From the NCBI GenBank assembly GCA_964567125.1, contig CAZMLC010000014.1, positions 1 to 42,279 of the forward strand: a stretch of 42,279 nucleotides of DNA, given 5' to 3'. The stretch is from CAZMLC01 sp964567125. GTDB taxonomy: Bacteria; Verrucomicrobiota; Kiritimatiellia; RFP12; UBA1067. Both the position numbers and the translations under genes were made by a program. The notes under the pieces were generated by a model. The model was not told where the DNA came from, ran no database searches, and saw only the letters and a list, made by a program, of their open reading frames with translations. This document shows positions 35,332-42,279 of the stretch, piece after piece (the first letter of the stretch is position 1; each line of letters opens with the position of its first letter).

Positions 35332-37251
35332 ATGACGATAAAATCCATGATAGCTGCAGGATGTGCACTCTGCATGGCATGCACGGTGTGGGGGCAGCGC
35401 TCACGCACGCGCGATGCAGGAGCCAGTCCGCGTGATTCGCGCTCGGAGGTCAGGGGTTCTTTCCAAGGAACACCCCGTATGGCCGCACCTTCGGCGCCTG
35501 CCGCTATGCAGCAGCCCGCGGCTGTTACGCCGCAACCGTCGCGCACGTTCCGTCCTTCCGCCTTCGCTTCAGGATCTTCGCGCTTTGAGAGCCAGTTTTC
35601 GCGGCCAACCGCTCCGGCGCGCGTTGTGCAACCTGCGCCGGCACCTGCACCTGTGACACGCCCTTCGGCGCCTGCTGCCCAGCCGCCTTCGGTAAGGGGC
35701 CCGCAAGTACCATCTGAGGTGCGTACAACACGTCCAATGCCCTCAGGACCGCGCTTTGAGGCGCGTGAACGTTCTACGCCGGAGCGCGTGCAGCGCGACC
35801 GCACATTCGAGAGAACGAGCAGCCCAGGCCAAGGCGATGCATCACGGCCAGCGGTAACGCCGCCGTCAAGCGTTCCCTCTCCTGCGGTGCAACCGCCTTC
35901 AGCAGTTGTCCAGCCCGGTCAGCGTACAACACGTCCAATGCCCTCAGGACCGCGTTTTGAGTCGCGAGAGCGTTCTGCGCCGGAGCGCGTGCAGCGCGAC
36001 CGTACGTCCGAGAGAACGCGCAGTTCCGGCCGAGGCGATGCGCCACCGTCGGTAGGGACGCCGTCGCCAATCGCTCCGTCTCCTGCAGTGCCGTCGCCTT
36101 CGGTAGGTGCCCAGCCTGGCACGCGTACACATTCGATACCTTCGCGACCGCCGCACGTTGAGCCGCGTGAACATTCTGCGCCGGAACGCGTGCAGCATGA
36201 CCGCACGCTGGAGGGGACGCGCGGCCCTGGCCGAGGCACAGTGCCGCCACCCGTTGCTCCGACGGTGTCGCCGCAACCTGTTGTCCGGCCTGCGCCAACC
36301 TTGCATCGTGCTGGATATGATCGCGGCGAACGCGACCGGTTAGTCGCTCCGGACCGGCCTCGCTCGACATTTGAATCGCGTTTCCCCGGACCAGCGCCGC
36401 GTCGCGATACGCACGACTATCATCCGAATCGTCCTGCGCCGCGTCCTGATTTCCGGCCGCCTGCGCGGTCACCGGCCTATCACTCCCCATTTAAGCCCTA
36501 TTATCCGCGCACGTGGGGACATGGTCCTTCCCATGGGTGGGCTTCACCGAACTATTATTATCGTCCCTGGCATCATTCCGCGTATGTCGCTGGTTTTGCG
36601 ATCGGCTTCGGCGTGGGATCAATCCGGTTTGCTGAAGCAACGGGATGGTATACGCCGGCCTATTATGATCCGTGGTTTGTACGGCCGCATTATGATCCCT
36701 TTTATGGCAGCGCCTGGGGCTACAGCACGGTATCCTACAGCAGCGGATGGTACGGCGGATATACCTATTGCTGGAATCCGTATCCGGTCTATCGCCGTTA
36801 CTACTTTACACAGCCTGTGCTGGAATATCCGCAAACTACGATTGTGGTCGAGTCTGCGCCGGTCAGCGTTGTTCCTCAGACCGTTATCACCACGGTCGAG
36901 GCTCCTGCTGCGGCCACTGTGACCTATATTGGCGCTGATCCTGCGCCGCTTCCCCAGCCGCCGACGTTGACCGCGGATCAGGCCGGGCCTTCCGCACCTG
37001 CGGCGGTAACATCCCCGATGCAGCCTGTGAACGTCCCTGTGACAACGACCAACCGTGTTGAGCGCGTTGCGGAACAGGACGATGCTGCCGGTGATCGTGA
37101 TGAGGATGCGCTTGAGAATCCGTTTACGGATGAGGAACTCAATCTGGTCGGACAATCGGTCTTTGAAGATATCACTGCGAATATGGAACGTTTCTGGGCT
37201 GCATACAAAGAGATGGATCAGCAGCAGTCGATTGCGCAGGATCTGCAATAA
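35332..37251 (+). CDS. Secreted repeat-rich Pro/Arg/Tyr protein of unknown function
   Basis: 639 residues from the ATG at 35332, preceded by GGAGGG; the frame extends upstream but overlaps hemW. A signal peptide (MTIKSMIAAGCALCMACTVWGQ) is followed by a long Pro/Ala/Arg-rich low-complexity region (residues about 25-390) containing three 60-67 residue repeats. Next is a Tyr/Trp/Gly-rich segment (about 410-530; ASPNYYYRPWHHSAYVAGFA, GWYTPAYYDPWF, GGYTYCWNPYPVYRRYYF). A Val/Pro-rich linker and an acidic C-terminal helix (ENPFTDEELNLVGQSVFEDI) close the protein. No known domain is recognised. The composition suggests an extracellular or cell-wall-facing matrix-type protein. A strong terminator follows, so it ends its transcript. 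Confidence 0.75.
   Translation: MTIKSMIAAGCALCMACTVWGQRSRTRDAGASPRDSRSEVRGSFQGTPRMAAPSAPAAMQQPAAVTPQPSRTFRPSAFASGSSRFESQFSRPTAPARVVQPAPAPAPVTRPSAPAAQPPSVRGPQVPSEVRTTRPMPSGPRFEARERSTPERVQRDRTFERTSSPGQGDASRPAVTPPSSVPSPAVQPPSAVVQPGQRTTRPMPSGPRFESRERSAPERVQRDRTSERTRSSGRGDAPPSVGTPSPIAPSPAVPSPSVGAQPGTRTHSIPSRPPHVEPREHSAPERVQHDRTLEGTRGPGRGTVPPPVAPTVSPQPVVRPAPTLHRAGYDRGERDRLVAPDRPRSTFESRFPGPAPRRDTHDYHPNRPAPRPDFRPPARSPAYHSPFKPYYPRTWGHGPSHGWASPNYYYRPWHHSAYVAGFAIGFGVGSIRFAEATGWYTPAYYDPWFVRPHYDPFYGSAWGYSTVSYSSGWYGGYTYCWNPYPVYRRYYFTQPVLEYPQTTIVVESAPVSVVPQTVITTVEAPAAATVTYIGADPAPLPQPPTLTADQAGPSAPAAVTSPMQPVNVPVTTTNRVERVAEQDDAAGDRDEDALENPFTDEELNLVGQSVFEDITANMERFWAAYKEMDQQQSIAQDLQ
35722..36300 (+). repeat. Three tandem repeats of about 200 bp (67 codons)
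   Basis: Copies start at 35722, 35923 and 36124, each 201 bp apart. Each encodes RT(T/H)(R/S)...P.SGP-RFE-like, then RE(R/H)S(A/T)PERVQ(R/H)DRT, then a Gly/Ser/Pro linker. Copies 1 and 2 are most similar at DNA level; the third has diverged more and its end is not sharp. Confidence 0.8.
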
Positions 37252-37272
37252 GAGGGCTTTATATGCTGTAAG

Positions 37273-37309
37273 AACGCGGGGCCTATCGAGGTTCCCGCGT
37301 TTTTCTTTT
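37273..37309 (+). terminator. Rho-independent terminator
   Basis: A perfect stem AACGCGGG (37273-37280) with CCCGCGTT (37294-37301), loop of 13 bases, followed by TTTCTTTTG. It is 21 bp after the stop codon at 37251 and separates this cluster from the convergent apgM gene. Confidence 0.88.
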
Positions 37310-37322
37310 GTGCATACTGCCG

Positions 37323-38510
37323 TTAGGCGCGTTTGAACAGAAGGTCCATCAGATCGCTGCCTTTCAGCAGGCCGAGGCTGCCGTTCAGCGCAGCACATTC
37401 ATCAAAAGTCTGAACACCGTCAGGAGCGACTCCAGGCTGGCTGACCGCGACCGGGACCGGTTCACGCGTATGTTTGCCAAGCGCGAGCGGTACGGGATGA
37501 TCGGGCAGAACCGCGTAGGCCACGTTGCTGCCGGCCTTCGCCATGACCCGTCCGATCAGACGCGCATCAAAGTCCTCGATTGCGCGCAGCTTGAGTTTCA
37601 AATCCTGCGCATGCGAAACTTCGTCGATGGCTTCCACGTGTACGTAGATAAAATCATAACCGTCTTTGAGCGCCTGAAGCGCGGCATCGGCTTTACCTTC
37701 ATAGTTCGTGTCGATATAGCCTGTCGCGCCTGGCACTTTGATCACGTCCATGCCCATGCAGGCGCCAAGACCATTGATGACATCCACTGCGGAGATCACC
37801 GCAGCGCGGATATGATATTTTTCGCAGATGTTGTGGATCGCGCCGACTTTGCCGCCGCTCCACGGCCAGATGTTATTCGCTTCGCGACCCTTCAAAACGT
37901 CAGCGGCCTGCGTAATCAAGGTGCGCAGCGTGGCAGCCGTGACTTCTGCCGCAGCGGTCTTCGCGGTCGGCAGGCGATCCATCAGCGGATTGCCATGATT
38001 GTCATCGGGCTTGTGATAAACGATGTCTGCGCTGAACTCCGGTCCGGAGAGGATCAGCAGATTGCGATAACTCACGCCCGGATAGAACCGGATCTTGTCT
38101 GAACCGAGCTTTTCGTTGAGCAGGCGGATGGCTTCAACGGCATCCGTCTGCGCGATGTGGCCACCGGAAAAGTCGCGCAGAATACCATCCGCATCCACGG
38201 TGACGAGGTTCATGCGAAAGGCGATGTCGTTCGGACCTAATTTGATTCCTTGGCTGGCAGCTTCGAGTGGGCCGCGGCCACACAGTTCCGTGGCGAGATC
38301 ACAGCCGAGAACCGACATGTTAGCCACGTCGCTGGACGTGGGAAACCCGGCAGGCAAGGTCAGCATGGTACCGCTGCGTCCGCGGGCGGCGATGGCATCC
38401 ATGTTGGGTGTTTTCGCCGCTTGAAGCGGGGTCTTGTTGCCCAGTTCAACCAAGGGCTCATCGGCCATGCCGTCGCCCAGAAAAAGAATGGTTTGCGGTT
38501 TCATTGTCAT
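37323..38510 (-). CDS. apgM: Cofactor-independent phosphoglycerate mutase, archaeal (ApgM) type
   Basis: 395 residues, the ApgM length (about 400) rather than the GpmI length (about 510). It interconverts 3- and 2-phosphoglycerate with a metal-bound phosphoserine intermediate, in glycolysis and gluconeogenesis. The alkaline-phosphatase-fold motifs are visible: ILFLGDGMADEP, FPTSSDVANMSVLG with the nucleophile Ser, YVHVEAIDEVSHAQDL and AVLPDHPVPLALGKHT with metal ligands. The start at 38510 overlaps the mcsB stop by 4 bp (ATGA); an ATG at 38504 is possible. It is therefore translationally coupled to mcsB, an uncommon neighbour. Confidence 0.92.
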   Translation of the reverse strand: MTMKPQTILFLGDGMADEPLVELGNKTPLQAAKTPNMDAIAARGRSGTMLTLPAGFPTSSDVANMSVLGCDLATELCGRGPLEAASQGIKLGPNDIAFRMNLVTVDADGILRDFSGGHIAQTDAVEAIRLLNEKLGSDKIRFYPGVSYRNLLILSGPEFSADIVYHKPDDNHGNPLMDRLPTAKTAAAEVTAATLRTLITQAADVLKGREANNIWPWSGGKVGAIHNICEKYHIRAAVISAVDVINGLGACMGMDVIKVPGATGYIDTNYEGKADAALQALKDGYDFIYVHVEAIDEVSHAQDLKLKLRAIEDFDARLIGRVMAKAGSNVAYAVLPDHPVPLALGKHTREPVPVAVSQPGVAPDGVQTFDECAALNGSLGLLKGSDLMDLLFKRA

Positions 38511-39553
38511 AGCTTTAATCCTACGCAGTTCATGCACGCATGCAGACGCTGCGCCCGTTCAGTGTCGCGCGCTTCCGGCATCATGTCCGTACCGACGGCT
38601 GTTTCCAAATGTGCGGGCTGCACAAAATACATCAGCGCGTCGATTTCACTCAGGGTGATGCCTGTGACGATCCCGATTGAAGCGCCGAAGCGCAGCGCAG
38701 AGAGCAATTCGGTCGCCTCCATGGCGGAAATCAGCAGGGCGTTTTGCAGCAGGCAGATCGCGCGCGTCAGCAGATCGGCGACCGCCATGGGCGAATTCTG
38801 GATCATCCGGATGCGGGCGTCACGTTCAAGTCGAATGACCTCCTGACAGATCCGCGTCATCCGCGCGATGATCGTGGCCTCATCGGTCCCAAGGGTCTCC
38901 ATGTTGGAGATCTGCACGAATTGCCCCAGCGCATCCGTACCCTCGCCCATGGAACCGCGGACGAGCAGGTGCAGGCGTTCGAGTCCACGGCTGGTGCAAT
39001 CCAATTCATTGCACAAACGCAGACCGATGAGATGCAGCATGGCGCTGGCACGCAAGCCGGTGCCGACATTGCTCGGGCAGGCGGTCAGAAACCCCAGCCG
39101 CGGGGTCCAGGCATACGGAAGCTGTTCACCCACGAAGTCATCAAAGGCATTCGCCGCATCAAAGGCGGATGAAAAATCCAGACTGCGCGCAAAACCCTGG
39201 ATGCGCAGGTGATCCTCTTCGTTGATCATCGCGACCATACTTGCATCGGGCGTCGAGATAATGGCTTTGCCGCTTGTACGGTCGAGCAGCTCCTTGCTGA
39301 TCAGTCGCTTCTCAGCGAGAATAGAGCATTCGCGGGGGGATTCGGCATCAAGGTCAAACACCTTGAACGAACGGTGCTTGGCCAGGACTCTCTGCAGATC
39401 ACGGACAACCGCCGCACGCTCCTCCTGCGAGGCCCGATCCGGAAAAATGTGATTGCGGAAATTGCGCGCCAGCCGCACGCGGCAGGAAATTGGAATATCT
39501 TTTTCCGGCACGCAGCGTACGCGTAGCCGAAACGATTTGGCTGTGCGCTTCAT
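38507..39553 (-). CDS. mcsB: Protein arginine kinase McsB
   Basis: 348 residues, the length of the Bacillus enzyme (about 363). It phosphorylates arginine side chains on proteins, marking them for ClpC-ClpP degradation. The phosphagen-kinase fold is recognisable: ISCRVRLARN at the start, the loop STPDASMVAMINEEDHLRIQ and the catalytic Cys in TACPSNVGTGLRAS (near residue 159). An LVRGSMGEG segment with Arg binds ATP, and NALLISAMEATELLSALRFG closes the C-terminus. The catalytic residues look intact. The start at 39553 overlaps the mcsA stop by 4 bp. No clpC or ctsR gene is in the window. Confidence 0.94.
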   Translation of the reverse strand: MKRTAKSFRLRVRCVPEKDIPISCRVRLARNFRNHIFPDRASQEERAAVVRDLQRVLAKHRSFKVFDLDAESPRECSILAEKRLISKELLDRTSGKAIISTPDASMVAMINEEDHLRIQGFARSLDFSSAFDAANAFDDFVGEQLPYAWTPRLGFLTACPSNVGTGLRASAMLHLIGLRLCNELDCTSRGLERLHLLVRGSMGEGTDALGQFVQISNMETLGTDEATIIARMTRICQEVIRLERDARIRMIQNSPMAVADLLTRAICLLQNALLISAMEATELLSALRFGASIGIVTGITLSEIDALMYFVQPAHLETAVGTDMMPEARDTERAQRLHACMNCVGLKL

Positions 39554-40113
39554 TTCGGCAAGGCTCCTGTGTGGGTGAATGGAGGAAAGAATCCCGCCTG
39601 TTGAATGCGTTGGGCGACTTCAAGGAAAAGGGTGCGGTCGTGCGCGGTGAGCGCAGCTTTCAACTCGTCGAACATGGCTTGTATCTGTTCATCGCTCAGC
39701 GCATGTTTGGGCTTTTTCCCGCGATGCAGCGTTGCGCGCTGCATCTCTTTAACCGCGCGTTCAACATCGTCTTTAAAAAGTCCATAACACATCATGCAGC
39801 CGAGGCGGGCGACTTTGCGGCATTCGGTGCGGGTCATGCCGCAGCAGGGGCAGGCCACCTCATTTTTGAGGTGAGGCTTGCCGACAATCTCCACGGTCGC
39901 CTCGATCACTTTTTCCACCAGAGAAGCCAGTTCCTTCGGAAGTTCGGTCGGCGCCGTAAAGGTTGTCACCTTGGCAGGGTGCGCGTCGTTCGCTGGCGGG
40001 ATGATCTCCTTCTGGGCGCACGCCGAGCAGACGTAGAGTTCACAGTCCTCTCCGTTGACGACCTTATGGATGGCCTCTTCCGCATTAGCCTGATGGCAAA
40101 GTTCACATTTCAT
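39550..40113 (-). CDS. mcsA: McsA-like zinc-finger activator of McsB
   Basis: 187 residues from the ATG at 40113 (AGGTAG upstream); the frame extends 27 residues but into unlikely sequence. It begins MKCELCHQ with two further CxxC pairs (CSAC and CPCC) and a C..CMMC, giving the zinc-knuckle set of McsA. The C-terminal helical segment (LSDEQIQAMFDELKAALTAHD) takes the place of the UvrB/UvrC-like motif of Bacillus McsA but is less conserved. McsA stimulates McsB, and the ATGA overlap with mcsB fits a complex. A promoter is seen just upstream. Confidence 0.88.
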   Translation of the reverse strand: MKCELCHQANAEEAIHKVVNGEDCELYVCSACAQKEIIPPANDAHPAKVTTFTAPTELPKELASLVEKVIEATVEIVGKPHLKNEVACPCCGMTRTECRKVARLGCMMCYGLFKDDVERAVKEMQRATLHRGKKPKHALSDEQIQAMFDELKAALTAHDRTLFLEVAQRIQQAGFFPPFTHTGALPK

Positions 40114-40147
40114 GACGACTACCTGATGTACACTAAAAAACATGACT

Positions 40148-40176
40148 AATATACCATATAGGGCCTGCGTTTTCCA
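40148..40176 (-). promoter_or_regulatory. Candidate sigma70 promoter for mcsA-mcsB-apgM
   Basis: On the minus strand -35 TGGAAA (40171-40176) and -10 TATATT (40148-40153) have a 17-bp spacer. The predicted start site is about 28 bases before the mcsA start codon. No CIRCE or CtsR-type repeat is seen. Confidence 0.4.
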
Positions 40177-40226
40177 CGTATTTTGTCGGGGCATGCAGGC
40201 GCAGGATTTCTTTATTTAAAACACGC

Positions 40227-40255
40227 GTGACTTGCGCGCATAAATCCTGTTTAAT
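40227..40255 (+). promoter_or_regulatory. Candidate sigma70 promoter for mtfA
   Basis: GTGACT (40227-40232) and TTTAAT (40250-40255) are spaced by 17 bp, about 20 bp before the start codon at 40276. The region is divergent from the mcsA promoter. Confidence 0.35.
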
Positions 40256-40275
40256 TTCTCTATTAAGAGGTGTCG

Positions 40276-41070
40276 ATGGACGTGCTTCATTTTTTTCGTG
40301 AGCGGCGGCGCAAGGCGGTCGCGCAGCAACCCTTCCCGGCTGCCTGGACGGCGATCGTAGCCAGGAATGTGCCGTATGTGCGGAAATTGCATCCCGATGA
40401 GCGCAAGCGTTTGGAATCGCTAATCCAGATTTTCATCGCGGAGAAGAATTTCGAAGGCTGCGACGGCTTAGTCGTGACGGATGAAATGCGCGTCACGATC
40501 GCGGCTCAGGCCTGTCTGCTGTTGCTCAATCTGCCCATGGCCTCGTATGATCGGCTGTCGAGTATTCTGATCTATCCCGATGCATTTTCCTATGCGGAGG
40601 AGATACACGACGAAGCAGGCCTCGTAACGCTGGAGGACGAGCCTGTGAACGGACTTGCCTCCGACGAAGGGGCGATTGCGCTGTCGTGGCCCGATGCGCT
40701 GGCCGGCGCGCAGCAGTGCGGCGATGGCGAGAATGTGATTCTGCACGAATTCGCCCATCAGCTCGATGAACTGGATGATGCCATGGATGGTGCACCTGCG
40801 CTGCAAAATCGCATGCAGTACCGCGCATGGGCGCGCGTGCTCAGTGCGGAATATGAACGGCTTCAGCGCGAAGTGACGCAGGGCATTTCAGGGTTGATCG
40901 ATCCCTATGCAGCGACGCATCCTGCGGAGTTTTTTGCCGTGGTGACCGAGCTCTTTTTCGAACGTCCGCATGAACTCAAAAGCGAACACCCGGCGCTCTA
41001 TGACGAAATGCAGCAGTATTATTGTCAGGATCCGGCTGGCCGCGTGGAAAATGAAGCGACGGATCGCTAA
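40276..41070 (+). CDS. mtfA: MtfA-type zinc metallopeptidase (M90)
   Basis: 264 residues, the same length as E. coli MtfA (265). The start at 40276 is chosen over the GTG six bases upstream because AAGAGG is correctly spaced from it. The zinc-binding HEFAHQLDELDD (near residues 157-168) contains the HExxH motif, and a downstream Glu in the segment HPAEFFAVVTELFFE is the likely third ligand. The front part contains AAQACLLLLNLP and YDRLSSILIYPDAF, characteristic of the family. E. coli MtfA is a cytosolic aminopeptidase controlled by the Mlc repressor; there is no mlc gene here, so the substrate is unknown. It is a single-gene transcript by its neighbours. Confidence 0.92.
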   Translation: MDVLHFFRERRRKAVAQQPFPAAWTAIVARNVPYVRKLHPDERKRLESLIQIFIAEKNFEGCDGLVVTDEMRVTIAAQACLLLLNLPMASYDRLSSILIYPDAFSYAEEIHDEAGLVTLEDEPVNGLASDEGAIALSWPDALAGAQQCGDGENVILHEFAHQLDELDDAMDGAPALQNRMQYRAWARVLSAEYERLQREVTQGISGLIDPYAATHPAEFFAVVTELFFERPHELKSEHPALYDEMQQYYCQDPAGRVENEATDR

Positions 41071-41075
41071 GACGC

Positions 41076-41107
41076 AGGGGTACCAACAGGATGTGTTGAC
41101 TACCCCT
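41076..41107. terminator. Hairpin between convergent genes
   Basis: AGGGGTA (41076-41082) pairs with TACCCCT (41101-41107), with an inner CAACA/TGTTG stem around GGATG. It lies 6 bp after the mtfA stop and about 35 bp from the stop of the convergent gene at 41142. There is no clear U tract on either strand, so it may be a bidirectional or Rho-assisted barrier. Confidence 0.4.
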
Positions 41108-41141
41108 CGCGGGTATTGACTGCCAAGCGGTGCGTCTGTGA

Positions 41142-41969
41142 TCAGAAGCGGATGCCGGTACTGACGCCGCCCCAGACCGTGTTGAGCGTGGAATATTCCT
41201 CATTGGCGAATGTGCTGTCGTTGATGCTACGGTCAATAAAGGTGGTGTAAGCAATCGCCGCGCCGACAAAGAGGTTTTCCGTGATATCGTACTGGGCACT
41301 GAATTTCGCGGTCGCTTCTGTCATGAGAAAGTCGCGCTCGACATCAAAGTAGGTGCGGTTGAACGGCGACGTGCCTGCTCCGACAAAAAGCTCGGTCGTG
41401 ACGGTCAAGGCCTCGGTGATTTTAAAGTCGCGGCAGAGCGCACCTTGAAAATAGGTCGATTCAGTCTGGTTGAAATCATAATAGGTGGTCAAGGACGGCA
41501 CGGCGATTGGGTTGTCGTATTTGACGGTGACGTAGCCTTCGTGCATGGCGTCATCCTGTGCAGAAGGATACCAGTAATAGGTGTAGCCTAGTTCACAGTT
41601 GAGCGGACCAATATCGCAGTTCCATGCCGCGAGCACATCGAGTTCGGAAAGTCCGCCGTTGCGTTTATCGCGTGGCGTACCGATCTGATAGAGCGGCGCA
41701 ACACCAAGCAAAAGCTCGCCATAATCGACCGTGTCGTAAAAGGTCGCAAAGGTCGGCTGGAAAATCGGGTGGTCATAACCCACCATGCCGTTCCAAATAT
41801 CACAGGTGTAAAAATCAAAGACCGCTTCAAAATGGAATCCTGCTGGTTCTTCCGCTTGGGTTAACGTCGGTAACGTTTGAATATTCGACGGACTGTCGCG
41901 ATGTTGCGCATGGAGCTGATGAGTGATCAGTGTTACAACGAAAAGTCCTGCAAGGGTTGGTCGAAACAT
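41142..41969 (-). CDS. Probable outer-membrane beta-barrel protein
   Basis: 275 residues; the start at 41969 (AAAGGAT upstream) is preferred over the ATG at 41993. The signal peptide is MFRPTLAGLFVVTLITHQLHA. The rest has alternating hydrophobic/aromatic strands with short turns (FHFEAVFDFYTCDIWNGMVG, NCELGYTYYWYPS, GYVTVKYDNPI, NLFVGAAIAYTTF). The C-terminus is SSTGIRF-like with a terminal Phe (VSTGIRF), as in barrel proteins recognised by the BAM complex. I see 10-12 possible strands. No enzymatic or TonB-box motif is visible. It is a single gene with a long leader (see 41986-42093), so its expression is probably controlled at the RNA or promoter level. The function is unknown: porin-like transport is a guess. 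Confidence 0.7.
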   Translation of the reverse strand: MFRPTLAGLFVVTLITHQLHAQHRDSPSNIQTLPTLTQAEEPAGFHFEAVFDFYTCDIWNGMVGYDHPIFQPTFATFYDTVDYGELLLGVAPLYQIGTPRDKRNGGLSELDVLAAWNCDIGPLNCELGYTYYWYPSAQDDAMHEGYVTVKYDNPIAVPSLTTYYDFNQTESTYFQGALCRDFKITEALTVTTELFVGAGTSPFNRTYFDVERDFLMTEATAKFSAQYDITENLFVGAAIAYTTFIDRSINDSTFANEEYSTLNTVWGGVSTGIRF

Positions 41970-41985
41970 ATGATGATCCTTTATT

Positions 41986-42093
41986 CTTAGCACGTCAGGT
42001 GCCTGGTCATGTTTTTCATGTACCGTGTCCTCTGAATCCGGTTTTCAGAAGTCCGGCAACGAATTGCATGGAGTTGAATTCAAACGTGCTAAG
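41986..42093 (-). promoter_or_regulatory. Candidate structured 5' leader (possible riboswitch-like element)
   Basis: On the minus-strand transcript CTTAGCACGT (42084-42093) pairs perfectly with ACGTGCTAAG (41986-41995), closing about 88 nt. Inside are several hairpins: GCAA-TTCG-TTGC (a stable tetraloop), an 8-bp stem CTTCTGAA/TTCAGAGG with loop AACCGGA, and CATG-AAAAA-CATG. The loop CCGG could pair with a CCGG just before that stem, a potential pseudoknot. The closing stem ends 4 bases before the ribosome-binding sequence AAAGGAT of the gene at 41969, so folding could control translation. I do not match it to a known class. Confidence 0.45.
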
Positions 42094-42176
42094 TTAGTTT
42101 TAGCAATCTTTATCCAAAGATGAATAACCTTTGTATTGCAAATTACTTGGCACGACTAAGAACGTTCACGACGCAT

Positions 42177-42205
42177 AAGTTAGCCTAAACTAACAAACTT
42201 GTCAA
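42177..42205 (-). promoter_or_regulatory. Candidate promoter for the beta-barrel gene
   Basis: On the minus strand a perfect -35 TTGACA (42200-42205) and TAACTT (42177-42182) are spaced by 17 bp. The spacer and -10 contain an inverted repeat GTTAG-TTTAGG-CTAAC (42179-42194), a possible operator. The -10 match is poor (3/6). Transcription from here would give a leader of about 200 nt. Confidence 0.45.
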
Positions 42206-42279
42206 GTCCGAGACTTAAATTTATAAACACTAGCATCCCATAGGCGGCACTATTTACCCTTACCCATGCGGAAATGCTT

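Larger units (their letters stand above)
41970..42279. other. Non-coding 310-bp region upstream of the beta-barrel gene
   Basis: No plausible gene is seen here. It is AT-rich compared with the rest of the window. It holds the leader and promoter described separately, plus a hairpin ATCTTT-GGAT-AAAGAT on the minus strand (about 42106-42121). A UAG stop on the minus strand at 42250-42252 ends only 9 visible codons, too few to call a gene tail. Confidence 0.6.

Noticed and set aside
35722..36300. Regularly spaced repeats considered as a CRISPR array
   Set aside because: Period (201 bp), in-frame coding and divergent copies show protein repeats, not repeat-spacer units.
35774..36490. Minus-strand open frame in the repeat region of the Pro/Arg-rich protein
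   Set aside because: It only reflects the repeat composition on the other strand; the plus strand has the signal peptide and the ribosome-binding site.
41990..42020. Resemblance of CCAGGCACCTG in the beta-barrel leader to the B12 box of cobalamin riboswitches
   Set aside because: The conserved core and the rest of the cobalamin-riboswitch architecture are not visible, and the closed element is only about 108 nt. I do not call it a cobalamin riboswitch.
42250..42279. Minus-strand frame ending KHFRMGKGK at a stop codon
   Set aside because: Only nine codons are visible, far too few to support a gene end.

Overview
The window looks like a scaffold from a metagenome-assembled Gram-negative bacterium, most likely Verrucomicrobiota and plausibly Kiritimatiellae. 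The pointers are GC-rich DNA, outer-membrane and lipoprotein genes, giant exported proteins with autotransporter-associated beta-strand repeats, several secreted glycan-active proteins, and an mcsA-mcsB pair. This placement is inferred from gene content; no rRNA or other decisive taxonomic marker is present. I see no tRNA, rRNA, CRISPR array, insertion sequence or prophage.

Layout. Positions 1-27008 lie entirely on the minus strand. They hold the start of a GDSL/SGNH hydrolase (1-197), then two tandem paralogous giant secreted beta-solenoid proteins (325-5292 and 5469-9668). Next comes a seven-gene run read leftward from 19740: outer-membrane efflux lipoprotein, HlyD-type adaptor, MacB-type ATPase, MacB-type permease, mannitol-1-phosphate dehydrogenase (mtlD), XylR-like AraC regulator and a DUF5696-like secreted glycosidase homologue (ending at 9845). 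A good sigma70-type promoter with an embedded inverted repeat lies just upstream of this run. A three-gene glycan-degradation operon follows (27008 to 19941): beta-propeller, LamG/beta-helix protein and clan GH-A glycoside hydrolase.

From 27240 the plus strand takes over. It begins with an L-fucose/L-arabinose isomerase-like protein that carries a signal peptide. A mostly housekeeping run follows: secreted protein, S41 C-terminal processing protease, tsaD, trxB, Nif3-like protein, purE and hemW. It ends with a repeat-rich secreted Pro/Arg/Tyr protein and a strong terminator. The last part holds the overlapping minus-strand operon mcsA-mcsB-apgM, a divergent mtfA on the plus strand, and a minus-strand outer-membrane beta-barrel-like protein preceded by a long, apparently structured leader.

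Assembly. Two runs of 100 N interrupt genes. The first (11102-11201) is flanked by an exact 55-bp duplication. Removing the N run plus one copy restores one intact 605-codon gene, so no sequence appears to be missing. The second (34471-34570) has no such overlap and removes the radical-SAM core of hemW, probably about 300 bp.

Most interesting points: the paralogous giant proteins share a conserved C-terminal module ending in TR(L/I)ILR and show no autotransporter barrel; a sugar isomerase appears to be exported; and the leader of the 41142-41969 gene is closed by a perfect 10-bp stem next to the ribosome-binding site.
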